A stretch of 39,525 bases of DNA from Liolophura sinensis (GCF_032854445.1 NW_027018333.1:1-39525); one strand, 5' to 3'; shown: positions 11,993-24,800, numbered from the stretch's first letter. Numbers and translations: made by a program. Notes: generated from the sequence alone by a model not told the origin.

Positions 11993-13086
11993 AAATACGT
12001 CGGATTAGACTCTTACCAGCAGCACTGGAACAGTTGACGCTTTTGCATTTTTACGTGGTCTTTTTGATAATTGAAATCGGCTACACTGTACTCTGTACAA
12101 TCGCGACTGGTCATTACTATATTCAACTTTTGACTATAAGTTATGTGCCCTTCGGTAGCCCAGAAGACCTGAAATCTTTGGGCCCAGCCCATTTAACTCA
12201 CCCAGCAATTGTCTTACTTCTAAGTCCAAGACAATGTCAATGTCTTTATTTACGTGTAGAAAAACCACACCATTTGTACATAAAAAACACAAGGTACTTG
12301 ATACAGTCTGCTGTAAAAAGTACAACTAAACACTGACCCACATTTATAAGGTGCCAAAAGATGCGGAATTCGGCTAGGTATCGGCAGCTGTTAAAAAATT
12401 GCAAATATCCATGGTTTCCATGGAGTAAGAGCCGTTGCTGGGCACGTGATTATGACATCAATGATCATTCAATTGTCGCTACAGCCAAAAGTATAGGTCG
12501 GAGAGCAACGCGGATTGCACCATTCGATTTCTCGTCACAAAATACGTCCGATAAGCCTCTTACCAGCAGCACTGGAACAGTTTTTCCACTTTTGCATTTT
12601 TGCCTGGTCTTTTTGTTAATTGAAACCGGCTACACTGTACTCTGTACAATCGCTACTGGTCATTACTATATTCAACTTTTGACTATAAGTTATGTGCCCT
12701 TCGGTAGCCCAGAAGACCTGAAATCTTTGGGCCAAGCCCCTTTAACTCACCCAGCAATTGTCTTACTTCTAAGTCCAAGACAATCTCAATGTCTTTATCT
12801 ACGTGTAGAAAAACCACACCATTTGTACATAAAAAACAAGGTACTTGATACAGTCTGCTGTAAAAAGTACAACTAAACACTGACCCACATTTATAAGGTG
12901 CCAAAAGATGCGGAATTGGGCCAGGCATCGGCAGCTGTTGAAAAATTGCAAATTTCCCTGGTTTCCATGGAGTAAGAGCCGTTGCTGGGCACGTGATTAT
13001 GACATAAATGATCATTCAATTGTCACTACAGCCAAAAGTATTGGTCGGAGAGCAACGTGGTTTGCACCATTCGATTTCTCGTCACA
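11993..13086 (+). repeat. Higher-order repeat copy 4, partial, monomers A-B (M23-M24)
   Basis: Starts are 11993 (A) and 12540 (B), both 547 bp. They repeat M19-M20 at an offset of 2193 bp. The A monomer has GAATTCGGCTAGG near 12367 where the other A copies have GAATTGGGCTAGG. The ABCD order breaks inside M24: its right half has TTGAAAAATTGCAAATTTCC, not the TTAAAAAATTGCAAATATCC of B in M20, and no C monomer follows. The B start lacks the usual TAG stop in one forward frame, so the longest open frame in the window (12361-12876, 171 codons) runs across the A/B boundary. I regard it as incidental. Confidence 0.87.
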
Positions 13087-16000
13087 AAATACGTCGGATT
13101 AGCCTGTTACCAGCAGCACTGGAACAGTTTTTCCACTTTTGCATTTTTGCCTGGTCTTTTTGTTAATTGAAATCGGCTACACTGTACTCTGTACAATCGC
13201 GACTGGTCATTACTATATTCAACTTTTGACTATAAGTTATGTGCCCTTCGGTAGCCCAGAAGACCTGAAATCTTTGGGCTAAGCCCATTTAACTCACCCA
13301 GCAATTGCCTTACTTCTAAGTGCAAGACAATCTCAATGTCTTTATCTACGTGTAGAAAAACCACACCATTTGTACATAAAAAACACAAGGTACTTGATAC
13401 AGTCTGCTGTAAAAAGTACAACTGACCACAGACCCACTTCAGTAAGGTGCCAAAAGATTCGGAATTGAGCCAGGTATCGGGAGCTGTTGAAAAATTGCAA
13501 ATTTCCCTGGTTTCCATGGAGTAAGAGCCGTTGCTGGGCACGTGATTATGACATAAATGATCATTCAATTGTCACTACAGCCAAAAGTATTGGTCGGAGA
13601 GCAACGTGGTTTGCACCATTCGATTTCTAGTCACAAAATACGTCGGATTAGACTCTTACCAGCAGCACTGGAACAGTTTTTCCACTTTTGCATTTTTGCC
13701 TGGTCTTTTTGTTAATTGAAATCGGCTACACTGTACTCTGTACAATCGCGACTGGTCATTACTATAATCAACTTTTGACTATAAGTTATGTGCCCTTCGG
13801 TAGCCCAGAAGACCTGAAATCTTTGGGCTAAGCCCATTTAACTCACCCAGCAATTGCCTTACTTCTAAGTCCAAGACAATCTCAATGTCTTTATCTACGT
13901 GTAGAAAAACCACACCATTTGTACATAAAAAACACAAGGTACTTGATACAGTCTGCTGTAAAAAGTACAACTAAACACTGACCCACATTTATAAGGTGCC
14001 AAAAGATGCGGAATTGGGCCAGGCATCGGCAGCTGTTAAAAAATTGCAAATATCCCTGGTTTCCATGGAGTAAGAGCCGTTGCTGGGCACGTAATTATGA
14101 CATAAATGATCATTCAATTGTCGCTACAGCCAAAGGTATTGGTCGGAGAGCAACGCGGTTTGCACCATTCGATTTCTCGTCACAAAATACGTCGGATTAG
14201 CCTCTTACCAGCAGCACTGGAACAGTTTTTCCACTTTTGCATTTTTGCCTGGTCTTTTTGTTAATTGAAATCGGCTACACTGTACTCTGTACAATCGCGA
14301 CTGGTCATTACTATATTCAACTTTTGACTATAAGTTATGTGCCCTTCGGTAGCCCAGAAGACCTGAAATCATTGGGCTAAGCCCATTTAACTCACCCAGC
14401 AATTGCCTTACTTCTAAGTGCAAGACAATCTCAATGTCTTTATCTACGTGTAGAAAAACCAGACCATTTGTACATAAAAAACACAAGGTACTTGATACAG
14501 TCTGCTGTAAAAAGTACAACTGAACACTGACCCACTTCAGTAAGGTGCCAAAAGATGCGGAATTGAGCCAGGCATCGGCAGCTGTTGAAAAATTGCAAAT
14601 TTCCCTGGTTTCCATGGAGTAAGAGCCGTTGCTGGGCACGTGATTATGACATCAATGATCATTCAATTGTCACTACAGCCAAAAGTATTGGTCGGAGAGC
14701 AACGCGGATTGCACCATTCGATTTCTCGTCACAAAATACGTCGGATTAGACTCTTACCAGCAGCACTGGAACAGTTTTTCCAATTTTGCATTTTTGCCTG
14801 GTCTTTTTGTTAATTGAAATCGGCTACACTGTACTCTGTACAATCGCGACTGGTCATTACTATATTCAACTTTTGACTATAAGTAATGTGCCCTTCGGTA
14901 GCCCAGAAGACCTGAAATCTTTGGGCTAAGCCCATTTAACTCACCCAGCAATTGCCTTACTTCTAAGTGCAAGACAATCTCAATGTCTTTATCTACGTGT
15001 AGAAAAACCACACCATTTGTACATAAAAAACACAAGGTACTTGATACAGTCTGCTGTAAAAAGTACAACTAAACACTGACCCAAGTTTATAAGGTGCCAA
15101 AAGATGCGGAATTGGGCCAGGCATCGGCAGCTGTTAAAAAATTGCAAATATCCCTGGTTTCCATGGAGTAAGAGCCGTTGCTGGGCACGTACTTATGACA
15201 CCAATGATCATTTAATTGTCGCTATAGCCAAAAGTATTGGTCGGAGAGCAACGCGGATTGCACCATTCGATTTCTCGTCACAAAATACGTCGGATTAGAC
15301 TCTTACCAGCAGCACTGGAACAGTTTTTCCAATTTTGCATTTTTGCCTGGTCTTTTTGTTAATTGAAATCGGCTACACTGTACTCTGTACAATCGCGACT
15401 TGTCATTACTATATTCAACTTTTGACTATAAGTTATGTGCCCTTCGGTAGCCCAGAAGACCTGAAATCTTTGGGCTAAGCCCATTTAACTCACCCAGCAA
15501 TTGTCTTACTTCTAAGTCCAAGACAATCTCAATGTCTTTATCTACGTGTAGAAAAACCACACCATTTGTACATAAAAAACACAAGGTACTTGATACAGTC
15601 TGCTGTAAAAAGTACAACTGAACACTGACCCACTTCAGTAAGGTGCCAAAAGATGCGGAATTGAGCCAGGCATCGGCAGCTGTTGACAAATTGCAAATTT
15701 CCCTGGTTTCCATGGAGTAAGAGCCGTTGCTGGGCACGTGATTATGACATAAATGATCATTCAATTGTCACTACAGCCAAAAGTATTGGTCGGAGAGCAA
15801 CGCGGATTGCACCATTCGATTTCTCGTCACAAAATACGTCGGATTAGCCTCTTACCAGCAGCACTGGAACAGTTTTTCCACTTTTGCATTTTTGCCTGGT
15901 CTTTTTGTTAATTGAAATCGGCTACACTGTACTCTGTACAATCGCGACTGGTCAGTACTATATTCAACTTTTGACTATAAGTTATGTGCCCTTCGGTAGC

Positions 16001-16930
16001 CCAGAAGACCTGAAATCTTTCGGCTAAGCCCATTTAACTCACCCAGCAATTGTCTTACTTCTAAGTCAAAGACAATCTCAATGTCTTTATCTACGTGTAG
16101 AAAAACCACACCATTTGTACTTAAAAAACACAAGGTACTTGATACAGTCTGCTGTAAAAAGTACAACTGACCACAGACCCACTTCAGTAAGGTGCCAAAA
16201 GATGCGGAATTGAGCCAGGTATCGGGAGCTGTTGAAAAATTGCAAATTTCCCTGGTTTCCATGGAGTAAGAGCCGTTGCTGGGCACGTGATTATGACATA
16301 AATGATCATTCAATTGTCACTACAGCCAAAAGTATTGGTCGGAGAGCAACGCGGTTTGCACCATTCGATTTCTAGTCACAAAATACGTCGGATTAGACTC
16401 TTACCAGCAGCACTGGAACAGTTTTTCCACTTTTGCATTTTTGCCTGGTCTTTTTGTTAATTGAAATCGGCTACACTGTACTCTGTACAATCGCGACTGG
16501 TCATTACTATAATCAACTTTTGGCTATAAGTTATGTGCCCCTTCGGTAGCCCAGAAGACCTGAAATCTTTGGGCTAAGCCCATTTAACTCACCCAGCAAT
16601 TGCCTTACTTCTAAGTCCAAGACAATCTCAATGTCTTTATCTACGTGTAGAAAAACCACACCATTTGTACATAAAAAACACAAGGTACTTGATACAGTCT
16701 GCTGTAAAAAGTACAACTGACCACAGACCCACTTCAATAAGGTGCCAAAAGATTCGGAATTGAGCCAGGTATCGGGAGCTGTTGAAAAATTGCAAATTTC
16801 CCTGGTTTCCATGGAGTAAGAGCCGTTGCTGGGCACGTGATTATGACATAAATGATCATTCAATTGTCACTACAGCCAAAAGTATTGGTCGGAGAGCAAC
16901 GCGGTTTGCACCATTCGATTTCTAGTCACA
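13087..16930 (+). repeat. Monomers M25-M31, mixed subtypes
   Basis: Starts are 13087, 13636, 14185, 14734, 15283, 15832 and 16381. All are 549 bp except M31, which is 550 with an extra C in TGTGCCCCTTC near 16540. M26 is an X monomer (TATAATCAAC on the left, CACGTAATTATG and CCAAAGGTATTGG on the right), and M27 is its usual follower (CTGAAATCATTGGG). M26-M27 and M29-M30 match M32-M33 and M35-M36 at an offset of 3295 bp (six monomers plus the one extra base), whereas M28 and M34 between them do not match. M30 has CGGCTAAGCCC, GTCAGTACTATATTC and GTACTTAAAAAAC. M25, M30 and M31 share TGACCACAGACC with ATCGGGAGCTG. Confidence 0.9.
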
Positions 16931-19900
16931 AAATACGTCGGATTAGACTCTTACCAGCAGCACTGGAACAGTTTTTCCACTTTTGCATTTTTGCCTGGTC
17001 TTTTTGTTAATTGAAATCGGCTACACTGTACTCTGTACAATCGCGACTGGTCATTACTATAATCAACTTTTGGCTATAAGTTATGTGCCCTTCGGTAGCC
17101 CAGAAGACCTGAAATCTTTGGGCTAAGCCCATTTAACTCACCCAGCAATTGCCTTACTTCTAAGTCCAAGACAATCTCAATGTCTTTATCTACGTGTAGA
17201 AAAACCACACCATTTGTACATAAAAAACACAAGGTACTTGATACAGTCTGCTGTAAAAAGTACAACTAAACACTGACCCACATTTATAAGGTGCCAAAAG
17301 ATGCGGAATTGGGCCAGGCATCGGCAGCTGTTAAAAAATTGCAAATATCCCTGGTTTCCATGGAGTAAGAGCCGTTGCTGGGCACGTAATTATGACATAA
17401 ATGATCATTCAATTGTCGCTACAGCCAAAGGTATTGGTCGGAGAGCAACGCGGTTTGCACCATTCGATTTCTCGTCACAAAATACGTCGGATTAGCCTCT
17501 TACCAGCAGCACTGGAACAGTTTTTCCACTTTTGCATTTTTGCCTGGTCTTTTTGTTAATTGAAATCGGCTACACTGTACTCTGTACAATCGCGACTGGT
17601 CATTACTATATTCAACTTTTGACTATAAGTTATGTGCCCTTCGATAGCCCAGAAGACCTGAAATCATTGGGCTAAGCCCATTTAACTCACCCAGCAATTG
17701 CCTTACTTCTAAGTGCAAGACAATCTCAATGTCTTTATGTACGTGTAGAAAAACCAGACCATTTGTACATAAAAAACACAAGGTACTTGATACAGTCTGC
17801 TGTAAAAAGTACAACTGAACACTGACCCACTTCAGTAAGGTGCCAAAAGATGCGGAATTGAGCCAGGCATCGGCAGCTGTTGAAAAATTGCAAATTTCCC
17901 TGGTTTCCATGGAGTAAGAGCCGTTGCTACGCACGTGATTATGACATCAATGATCATTCAATTGTCGCTACAGCCAAAAGTATTGGTCGGAGAGCAACGC
18001 GGATTGCACCATTCGATTTCTCGTCACAAAATACGTCGGATTAGCCTCTTACTAGTAGCACTGGAACAGTTTTTCCACTTTTGCATTTTTGCCTGGTCTT
18101 TTTGTTAATTGAAACCGGCTACACTGTACTCTGTACAATCGCGACTGGTCATTACTATATTCTACTTTTGACTATAAGTTATGTGCCCTTCGGTAGCCCA
18201 GAAGACGTCAAATCTTTGGGCTAAGCCCATTTAACTCACCCAGCAATTGCCTTACTTCTAAATCGAAGACAATCTTAATGTCTTTATCTACGTGTAGAAA
18301 AACCAGACCATTTGTACATGAAAAACACAAGGTACTTGATACAGTCTGCTGTAAAAAGTACAACTGAACACTGACCCACTTCAGTAAGGTGCCAAAAGAT
18401 GCGGAATTGAGCCAGGCATCGGCAGCTGTTGACAAATTGCAAATTTCCTTGGTTTCCATGGAGTAAGAGCCGTTGCTGGGCACGTGATTATGACATCAAT
18501 GATCATTGAATTGTCACTACAGCCAAAAGTATTGGTCGGAGAGCAACGCGGTTTGCACCATTCGATTTCTCGTCACAAAATACGTCGAATTAGCCTCTCA
18601 CCAGCAGCACTGGGACAATTTTTCCAATTTTGCATTTTTGCCTGGTCTTTTTGTTAATTGAAATCGGCTACACTGTACTATGTACCATCGCGACTGGTCA
18701 TTACTATATTCAACTTTTGACTATAAGTTATGTGCCCTTCGGTAGCCCAGAAGACCTGAAATCTTTGGGCTAAGCCCATTTAACTCACCCAGCAATTGTC
18801 TTACTTCTAAGTCCAAGACAATCTCAATGTCTTTATCTACGTGTAGAAAAACCACACCATTTGTACATAAAAAACACAAGGTACTTGATACAGTCTGCTG
18901 TAAAAAGTACAACTGAACACTGACCCACTTCAGTAAGGTGCCAAAAGATGCGGAATTGAGCCAGGCATCGGCAGCTGTTGACAAATTGCAAATTTCCCTG
19001 GTTTCCATGGAGTAAGAGCCGTTGCTGGGCACGTGATTATGACATCAATGATCATTCAATTGTCACTACAGCCAAAAGTATTGGTCGGAGAGCAGCGCGG
19101 ATTGCACCATTCGATTTCTCGTCACAAAATACGTCGGATTAGCCTCTTACCAGCAGCACTGGAACAGTTTTTCCACTTTTGCATTTTTGCCTGGTCTTTT
19201 TGTTAATTGAAATCGGCTACACTGTACTCTGTACAATCGCGACTGGTCAGTACTATATTCAACTTTTGACTATAAGTTATGTGCCCTTCGGTAGCCCAGA
19301 AGACCTGAAATCTTTCGGCTAAGCCCATTTAACTCACCCAGCAATTGTCTTACTTCTAAGTCAAAGACAATCTCAATGTCTTTATCTACGTGTAGAAAAA
19401 CCACACCATTTGTACTTAAAAAACACAAGGTACTTGATACAGTCTGCTGTAAAAAGTACAACTGACCACAGACCCACTTCAGTAAGGTGCCAAAAGATGC
19501 GGAATTGAGCCAGGTATCGGGAGCTGTTGAAAAATTGCAAATTTCCCTGGTTTCCATGGAGTAAGAGCCGTTGCTGGGCACGTGATTATGACATAAATGA
19601 TCATTCAATTGTCACTACAGGCAAAAGTATTGGTCGGAGAGCAACGCGGTTTGCACCATTCGATTTCTCGTCACAAAATACGTCGGATTAGCCTCTTACC
19701 AGCAGCACTGGAACAGTTTTTCCACTTTTGCATTTTTGCCTGGTCTTTTTGTTATTTGAAATCGGCTACACTGTACTATGTACCATTGCTACTGGTCATT
19801 ACTATATTCAACTTTTTACTATATGTTATGTGCCCTTCGGTAGCCCAGAAGACGTCAAATCTTTGGGCTAAGCCCATTTAACTCACCCAGCAATTGTCTT

Positions 19901-20773
19901 ACTTCTAAGTCAAAGACAATCTCAATGTCTTTATCTACGTGTAGAAAAACCACACCATTTGTACATAAAAAACACAAGGTACTTGATACAGTCTGCTGTA
20001 AAAAGTACAACTAAACACTGACCCACTTCAGTAAGGTGCCAAAAGATTCGGAATTGAGCCAGGCATCGGCAGCTGTTGACAAATTGCAAATTTTCCTGGT
20101 TTCCATGGAGTAAGAGCCGTTGCTACGCACGTGATTATGACATAAATGATCATTCTATTGTCGCTACAGCCAAAAGTATTGGTCGAAGAGCAACGCGGAT
20201 TGCACCATTCGATTTCTCGTCACAAAATACGTCGGATTAGCCTCTTACTAGTAGCACTGGAACAGTTTTTCCACTTTTGCATTTTTGCCTGGTCTTTTTG
20301 TTAATTGAAACCGGCTACACTGTACTCTGTACAATCGCAACTGGTCATTACTATATTCAACTTTTAACTATAAGTTAGGTGCCCTTCGGTAGCCCAGAAG
20401 ACCTGAAATCTTTGGGCTAAGCCCATTTAACTCACCCAGCAATTGCCTTACTTCTACGTCCAAGACAATCTCAATGTCTTTATCTACGTGTAGAAAAACC
20501 ACACCATTTGTACATAAAAAACACAAGGTACTTGATACAGTCTGCTGTAAAAAGTACAACTAAACACTGATCCACATTTATAAGGTGCCAAAAGATGCGG
20601 AATTTGGCCAGGCATCGGCAGCTGTTGAAAAATTGCAAATTTCCCTGGTTTCCATGGAGTAAGAGCCGTTGCTGGGCACGTGATTATGACATAAATGATC
20701 ATTCAATTGTCGCTACAGCCAAAAGTATTGGTCGGAGAGCAACGCGGTTTGCACCATTCGATTTGTCGTCACA
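16931..20773 (+). repeat. Nine-monomer-offset duplication, copy 1 (M32-M38)
   Basis: Starts are 16931, 17480, 18029, 18578, 19127, 19676 and 20225, all 549 bp. From about 16600 (late M31) to about 20330 (early M38) the sequence matches 21540-25280 at an offset of 4941 bp (9 x 549), or 4942 after one extra T in M46. Shared private variants are TTTTGGCTATAAG in M32, CTTCGATAGCCC and TTTATGTACGTG in M33, TAAATCGAAGACAATCTTAATG-type changes in M34, CTCTCACCAGCAGC in M35, CCATTGCTACTGG in M37 and GATCATTCTATTGTCGC with GGTCGAAGAGC at the end of M37. Identity decays on both sides of those limits. Confidence 0.92.
18496..18509. repeat. 14-bp perfect palindrome in M34
   Basis: TCAATGATCATTGA reads the same on both strands. 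It arises where the ATCAATG form of one site and the ATTGAATTG form of the next meet around the core AATGATCATT, which is already a palindrome in nearly every monomer. The same 14-mer occurs at 23437-23450 because that monomer is the nine-offset duplicate. Confidence 0.9.
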
Positions 20774-21871
20774 AAATACGTCAGATTAGCCTCTTACCAG
20801 CAGCACTGGAACAGTTTTTCCACTTTTGCATTTTTGCCTGGTCTTTTTGTTAATTGAAATCGGCTACACTGTACTCTGTACAATCGCGACTGGTCATTAC
20901 TATATTCAACTTTTGACTATAAGTTATGTGCCCTTCGGTAGCCCAGAAGACCTGAAATCTTTGGGCTAAGCCCATTTAACTCACCCAGCAATTGCCTTAC
21001 TTCTAAGTGCAAGACAATCTCAATGTCTTTATCTACGTGTAGAAAAACGAGACCATTTGTACGTGAAAAACACAAGGTACTTGATACAGTCTGCTGTAAA
21101 AAGTAGAACTGAACACTGACCCACTTCAGTAAGGTGCCAAAAGATGCGGAATTGAGCCAGGCATCGGCAGCTGTTGAAAAATTGCAAATTTCCCTGGTTT
21201 CCATGGAGTAAGAGCCGTTGCTGGGCACGTGATTATGACATAAATGATCATTCAATTGTCACTACAGCCAAACGTATTGGTCGGAGAGCAACGTGGTTTG
21301 CACCATTCGATTTCTCGTCACAAAATACGTCGGATTAGCTTTTTACCAGCAGCACTGGAACAGTTTTTCCACTTTTGCATTTTTCCCTGGTCTTTTTGTT
21401 AATTGAAATCGGCTACACTGTACTCTGTACAATCGCGACTGGTCATTACTATATTCAACTTTTGACTATAAGTTATGTGCCCTTCTGTAGCCCAGAAGAC
21501 CTGAAATCTTTCGGCTAAGCCCATTTAACTCACCCAGCAATTGCCTTACTTCTAAGTCCAAGACAATCTCAATGTCTTTATCTACGTGTAGAAAAACCAC
21601 ACCATTTGTACATAAAAAACACAAGGTACTTGATACAGTCTGCTGTAAAAAGTACAACTGACCACAGACCCACTTCAGTAAGGTGCCAAAAGATTCGGAA
21701 TTGAGCCAGGTATCGGGAGCTGTTGAAAAATTGCAAATTTCCCTGGTTTCCATGGAGTAAGAGCCGTTGCTGGGCACGTGATTATGACATAAATGATCAT
21801 TCAATTGTCACTACAGCCAAAAGTATTGGTCGGAGAGCAACGCGGTTTGCACCATTCGATTTCTAGTCACA
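20774..21871 (+). repeat. Monomers M39-M40 between the duplicated blocks
   Basis: Starts are 20774 and 21323, both 549 bp. M39 has GTACGTGAAAAAC with AAAACGAGACC. M40 has GATTAGCTTTTTACC, CATTTTTCCCTGG, CCTTCTGTAGCC and CTTTCGGCTAAG on its left side. From about 21540 onward its right side matches M31 at the 4941-bp offset, including GATTCGG at 21692 versus 16751 and ATCGGGAGCTG. The left edge of the second duplicate therefore lies inside M40. Confidence 0.88.
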
Positions 21872-24800
21872 AAATACGTCGGATTAGACTCTTACCAGCA
21901 GCACTGGAACAGTTTTTCCACTTTTGCATTTTTGCCTGGTCTTTTTGTTAATTGAAATCGGCTACACTGTACTCTGTACAATCGCGACTGGTCATTACTA
22001 TAATCAACTTTTGGCTATAAGTTATGTGCCCTTCGGTAGCCCAGAAGACCTGAAATCTTTGGGCTAAGCCCATTTAACTCACCCAGCAATTGCCTTACTT
22101 CTAAGTCCAAGACAATCTCAATGTCTTTATCTACGTGTAGAAAAACCACACCATTTGTACATAAAAAACACAAGGTACTTGATACAGTCTGCTGTAAAAA
22201 GTACAACTAAACACTGACCCACATTTATAAGGTGCCAAAAGATGCGGAATTGGGCCAGGCATCGGCAGCTGTTAAAAAATTGCAAATATCCCTGGTTTCC
22301 ATGGAGTAAGAGCCGTTGCTGGGCACGTAATTATGACATAAATGATCATTCAATTGTCGCTACAGCCAAAGGTATTGGTCGGAGAGCAACGCGGTTTGCA
22401 CCATTCGATTTCTCGTCACAAAATACGTCGGATTAGCCTCTTACCAGCAGCACTGGAACAGTTTTTCCACTTTTGCATTTTTGCCTGGTCTTTTTGTTAA
22501 TTGAAATCGGCTACACTGTACTCTGTACAATCGCGACTGGTCATTACTATATTCAACTTTTGACTATAAGTTATGTGCCCTTCGATAGCCCAGAAGACCT
22601 GAAATCATTGGGCTAAGCCCATTTAACTCACCCAGCAATTGCCTTACTTCTAAGTGCAAGACAATCTCAATGTCTTTATGTACGTGTAGAAAAACCAGAC
22701 CATTTGTACATAAAAAACACAAGGTACTTGATACAGTCTGCTGTAAAAAGTACAACTGAACACTGACCCACTTCAGTAAGGTGCCAAAAGATGCGGAATT
22801 GAGCCAGGCATCGGCAGCTGTTGAAAAATTGCAAATTTCCCTGGTTTCCATGGAGTAAGAGCCGTTGCTACGCACGTGATTATGACATCAATGATCATTC
22901 AATTGTCGCTACAGCCAAAAGTATTGGTCGGAGAGCAACGCGGATTGCACCATTCGATTTCTCGTCACAAAATACGTCGGATTAGCCTCTTACTAGTAGC
23001 ACTGGAACAGTTTTTCCACTTTTGCATTTTTGCCTGGTCTTTTTGTTAATTGAAACCGGCTACACTGTACTCTGTACAATCGCGACTGGTCATTACTATA
23101 TTCTACTTTTGACTATAAGTTATGTGCCCTTCGGTAGCCCAGAAGACGTCAAATCTTTGGGCTAAGCCCATTTAACTCACCCAGCAATTGCCTTACTTCT
23201 AAATCGAAGACAATCTTAATGTCTTTATCTACGTGTAGAAAAACCAGACCATTTGTACATGAAAAACACAAGGTACTTGATACAGTCTGCTGTAAAAAGT
23301 ACAACTGAACACTGACCCACTTCAGTAAGGTGCCAAAAGATGCGGAATTGAGCCAGGCATCGGCAGCTGTTGACAAATTGCAAATTTCCTTGGTTTCCAT
23401 GGAGTAAGAGCCGTTGCTGGGCACGTGATTATGACATCAATGATCATTGAATTGTCACTACAGCCAAAAGTATTGGTCGGAGAGCAACGCGGTTTGCACC
23501 ATTCGATTTCTCGTCACAAAATACGTCGAATTATCCTCTCACCAGCAGCACTGGGACAATTTTTCCAATTTTGCTTTTTTGCCTGGTCTTTTTGTTAATT
23601 GAAATCGGCTACACTGTACTATGTACCATCGCGACTGGTCATTACTATATTCAACTTTTGACTATAAGTTATGTGCCCTTCGGTAGCCCAGAAGACCTGA
23701 AATCTTTGGGCTAAGCCCATTTAACTCACCCAGCAATTGTCTTACTTCTAAGTCCAAGACAATCTCAATGTCTTTATCTACGTGTAGAAAAACCACACCA
23801 TTTGTACATAAAAAACACAAGGTACTTGATACAGTCTGCTGTAAAAAGTACAACTGAACACTGACCCACTTCAGTAAGGTGCCAAAAGATGCGGAATTGA
23901 GCCAGGCATCGGCAGCTGTTGACAAATTGCAAATTTCCCTGGTTTCCATGGAGTAAGAGCCGTTGCTGGGCACGTGATTATGATATCAATGATCATTCAA
24001 TTGTCATCACAGCCAAAAGTATTGGTCGGAGAGCAGCGCGGATTGCACCATTCGATTTCTCGTCACAAAATACGTCGGATTAGCTTCTTACCAGCAGCAC
24101 TGGAACAGTTTTTCCACTTTTGCATTTTTCCCTGGTCTTTTTGTTAATTGAAATCGGCTACACTGTACTCTGTACAATCGCGACTGGTCATTACTATATT
24201 CAACTTTTGACTATAAGTTATGTGCCCTTCGGTAGCCCAGAAGACCTGAAATCTTTGGGCTAAGCCCATTTAACTCACCCAGCACTTGTCTTACTTCTAA
24301 GTCAAAGACAATCTCAATGTCTTTATCTACGTGTAGAAAAACCACACCATTTGTACATAAAAAACACAAGGTACTTGATACAGTCTGCTGTAAAAAGTAC
24401 AACTGACCACTGACCCACTTCAGTAAGGTGCCAAAAGATGCGGAATTGAGCCAGGTATCGGGAGCTGTTGAAAAATTGCAAATTTCCCTGGTTTCCATGG
24501 AGTAAGAGCCGTTGCTGGGCACGTGATTATGACATAAATGATCATTCAATTGTCACTACAGGCAAAAGTATTGGTCGGAGAGCAACGCGGTTTGCACCAT
24601 TCGATTTCTCGTCACAAAATACGTCGGATTAGCCTCTTACCAGCAGCACTGGAACAGTTTTTTCCACTTTTGCATTTTTGCCTGGTCTTTTTGTTATTTG
24701 AAATCGGCTACACTGTACTATGTACCATTGCTACTGGTCATTACTATATTCAACTTTTGACTATATGTTATGTGCCCTTCGGTAGCCCAGAAGACGTCAA

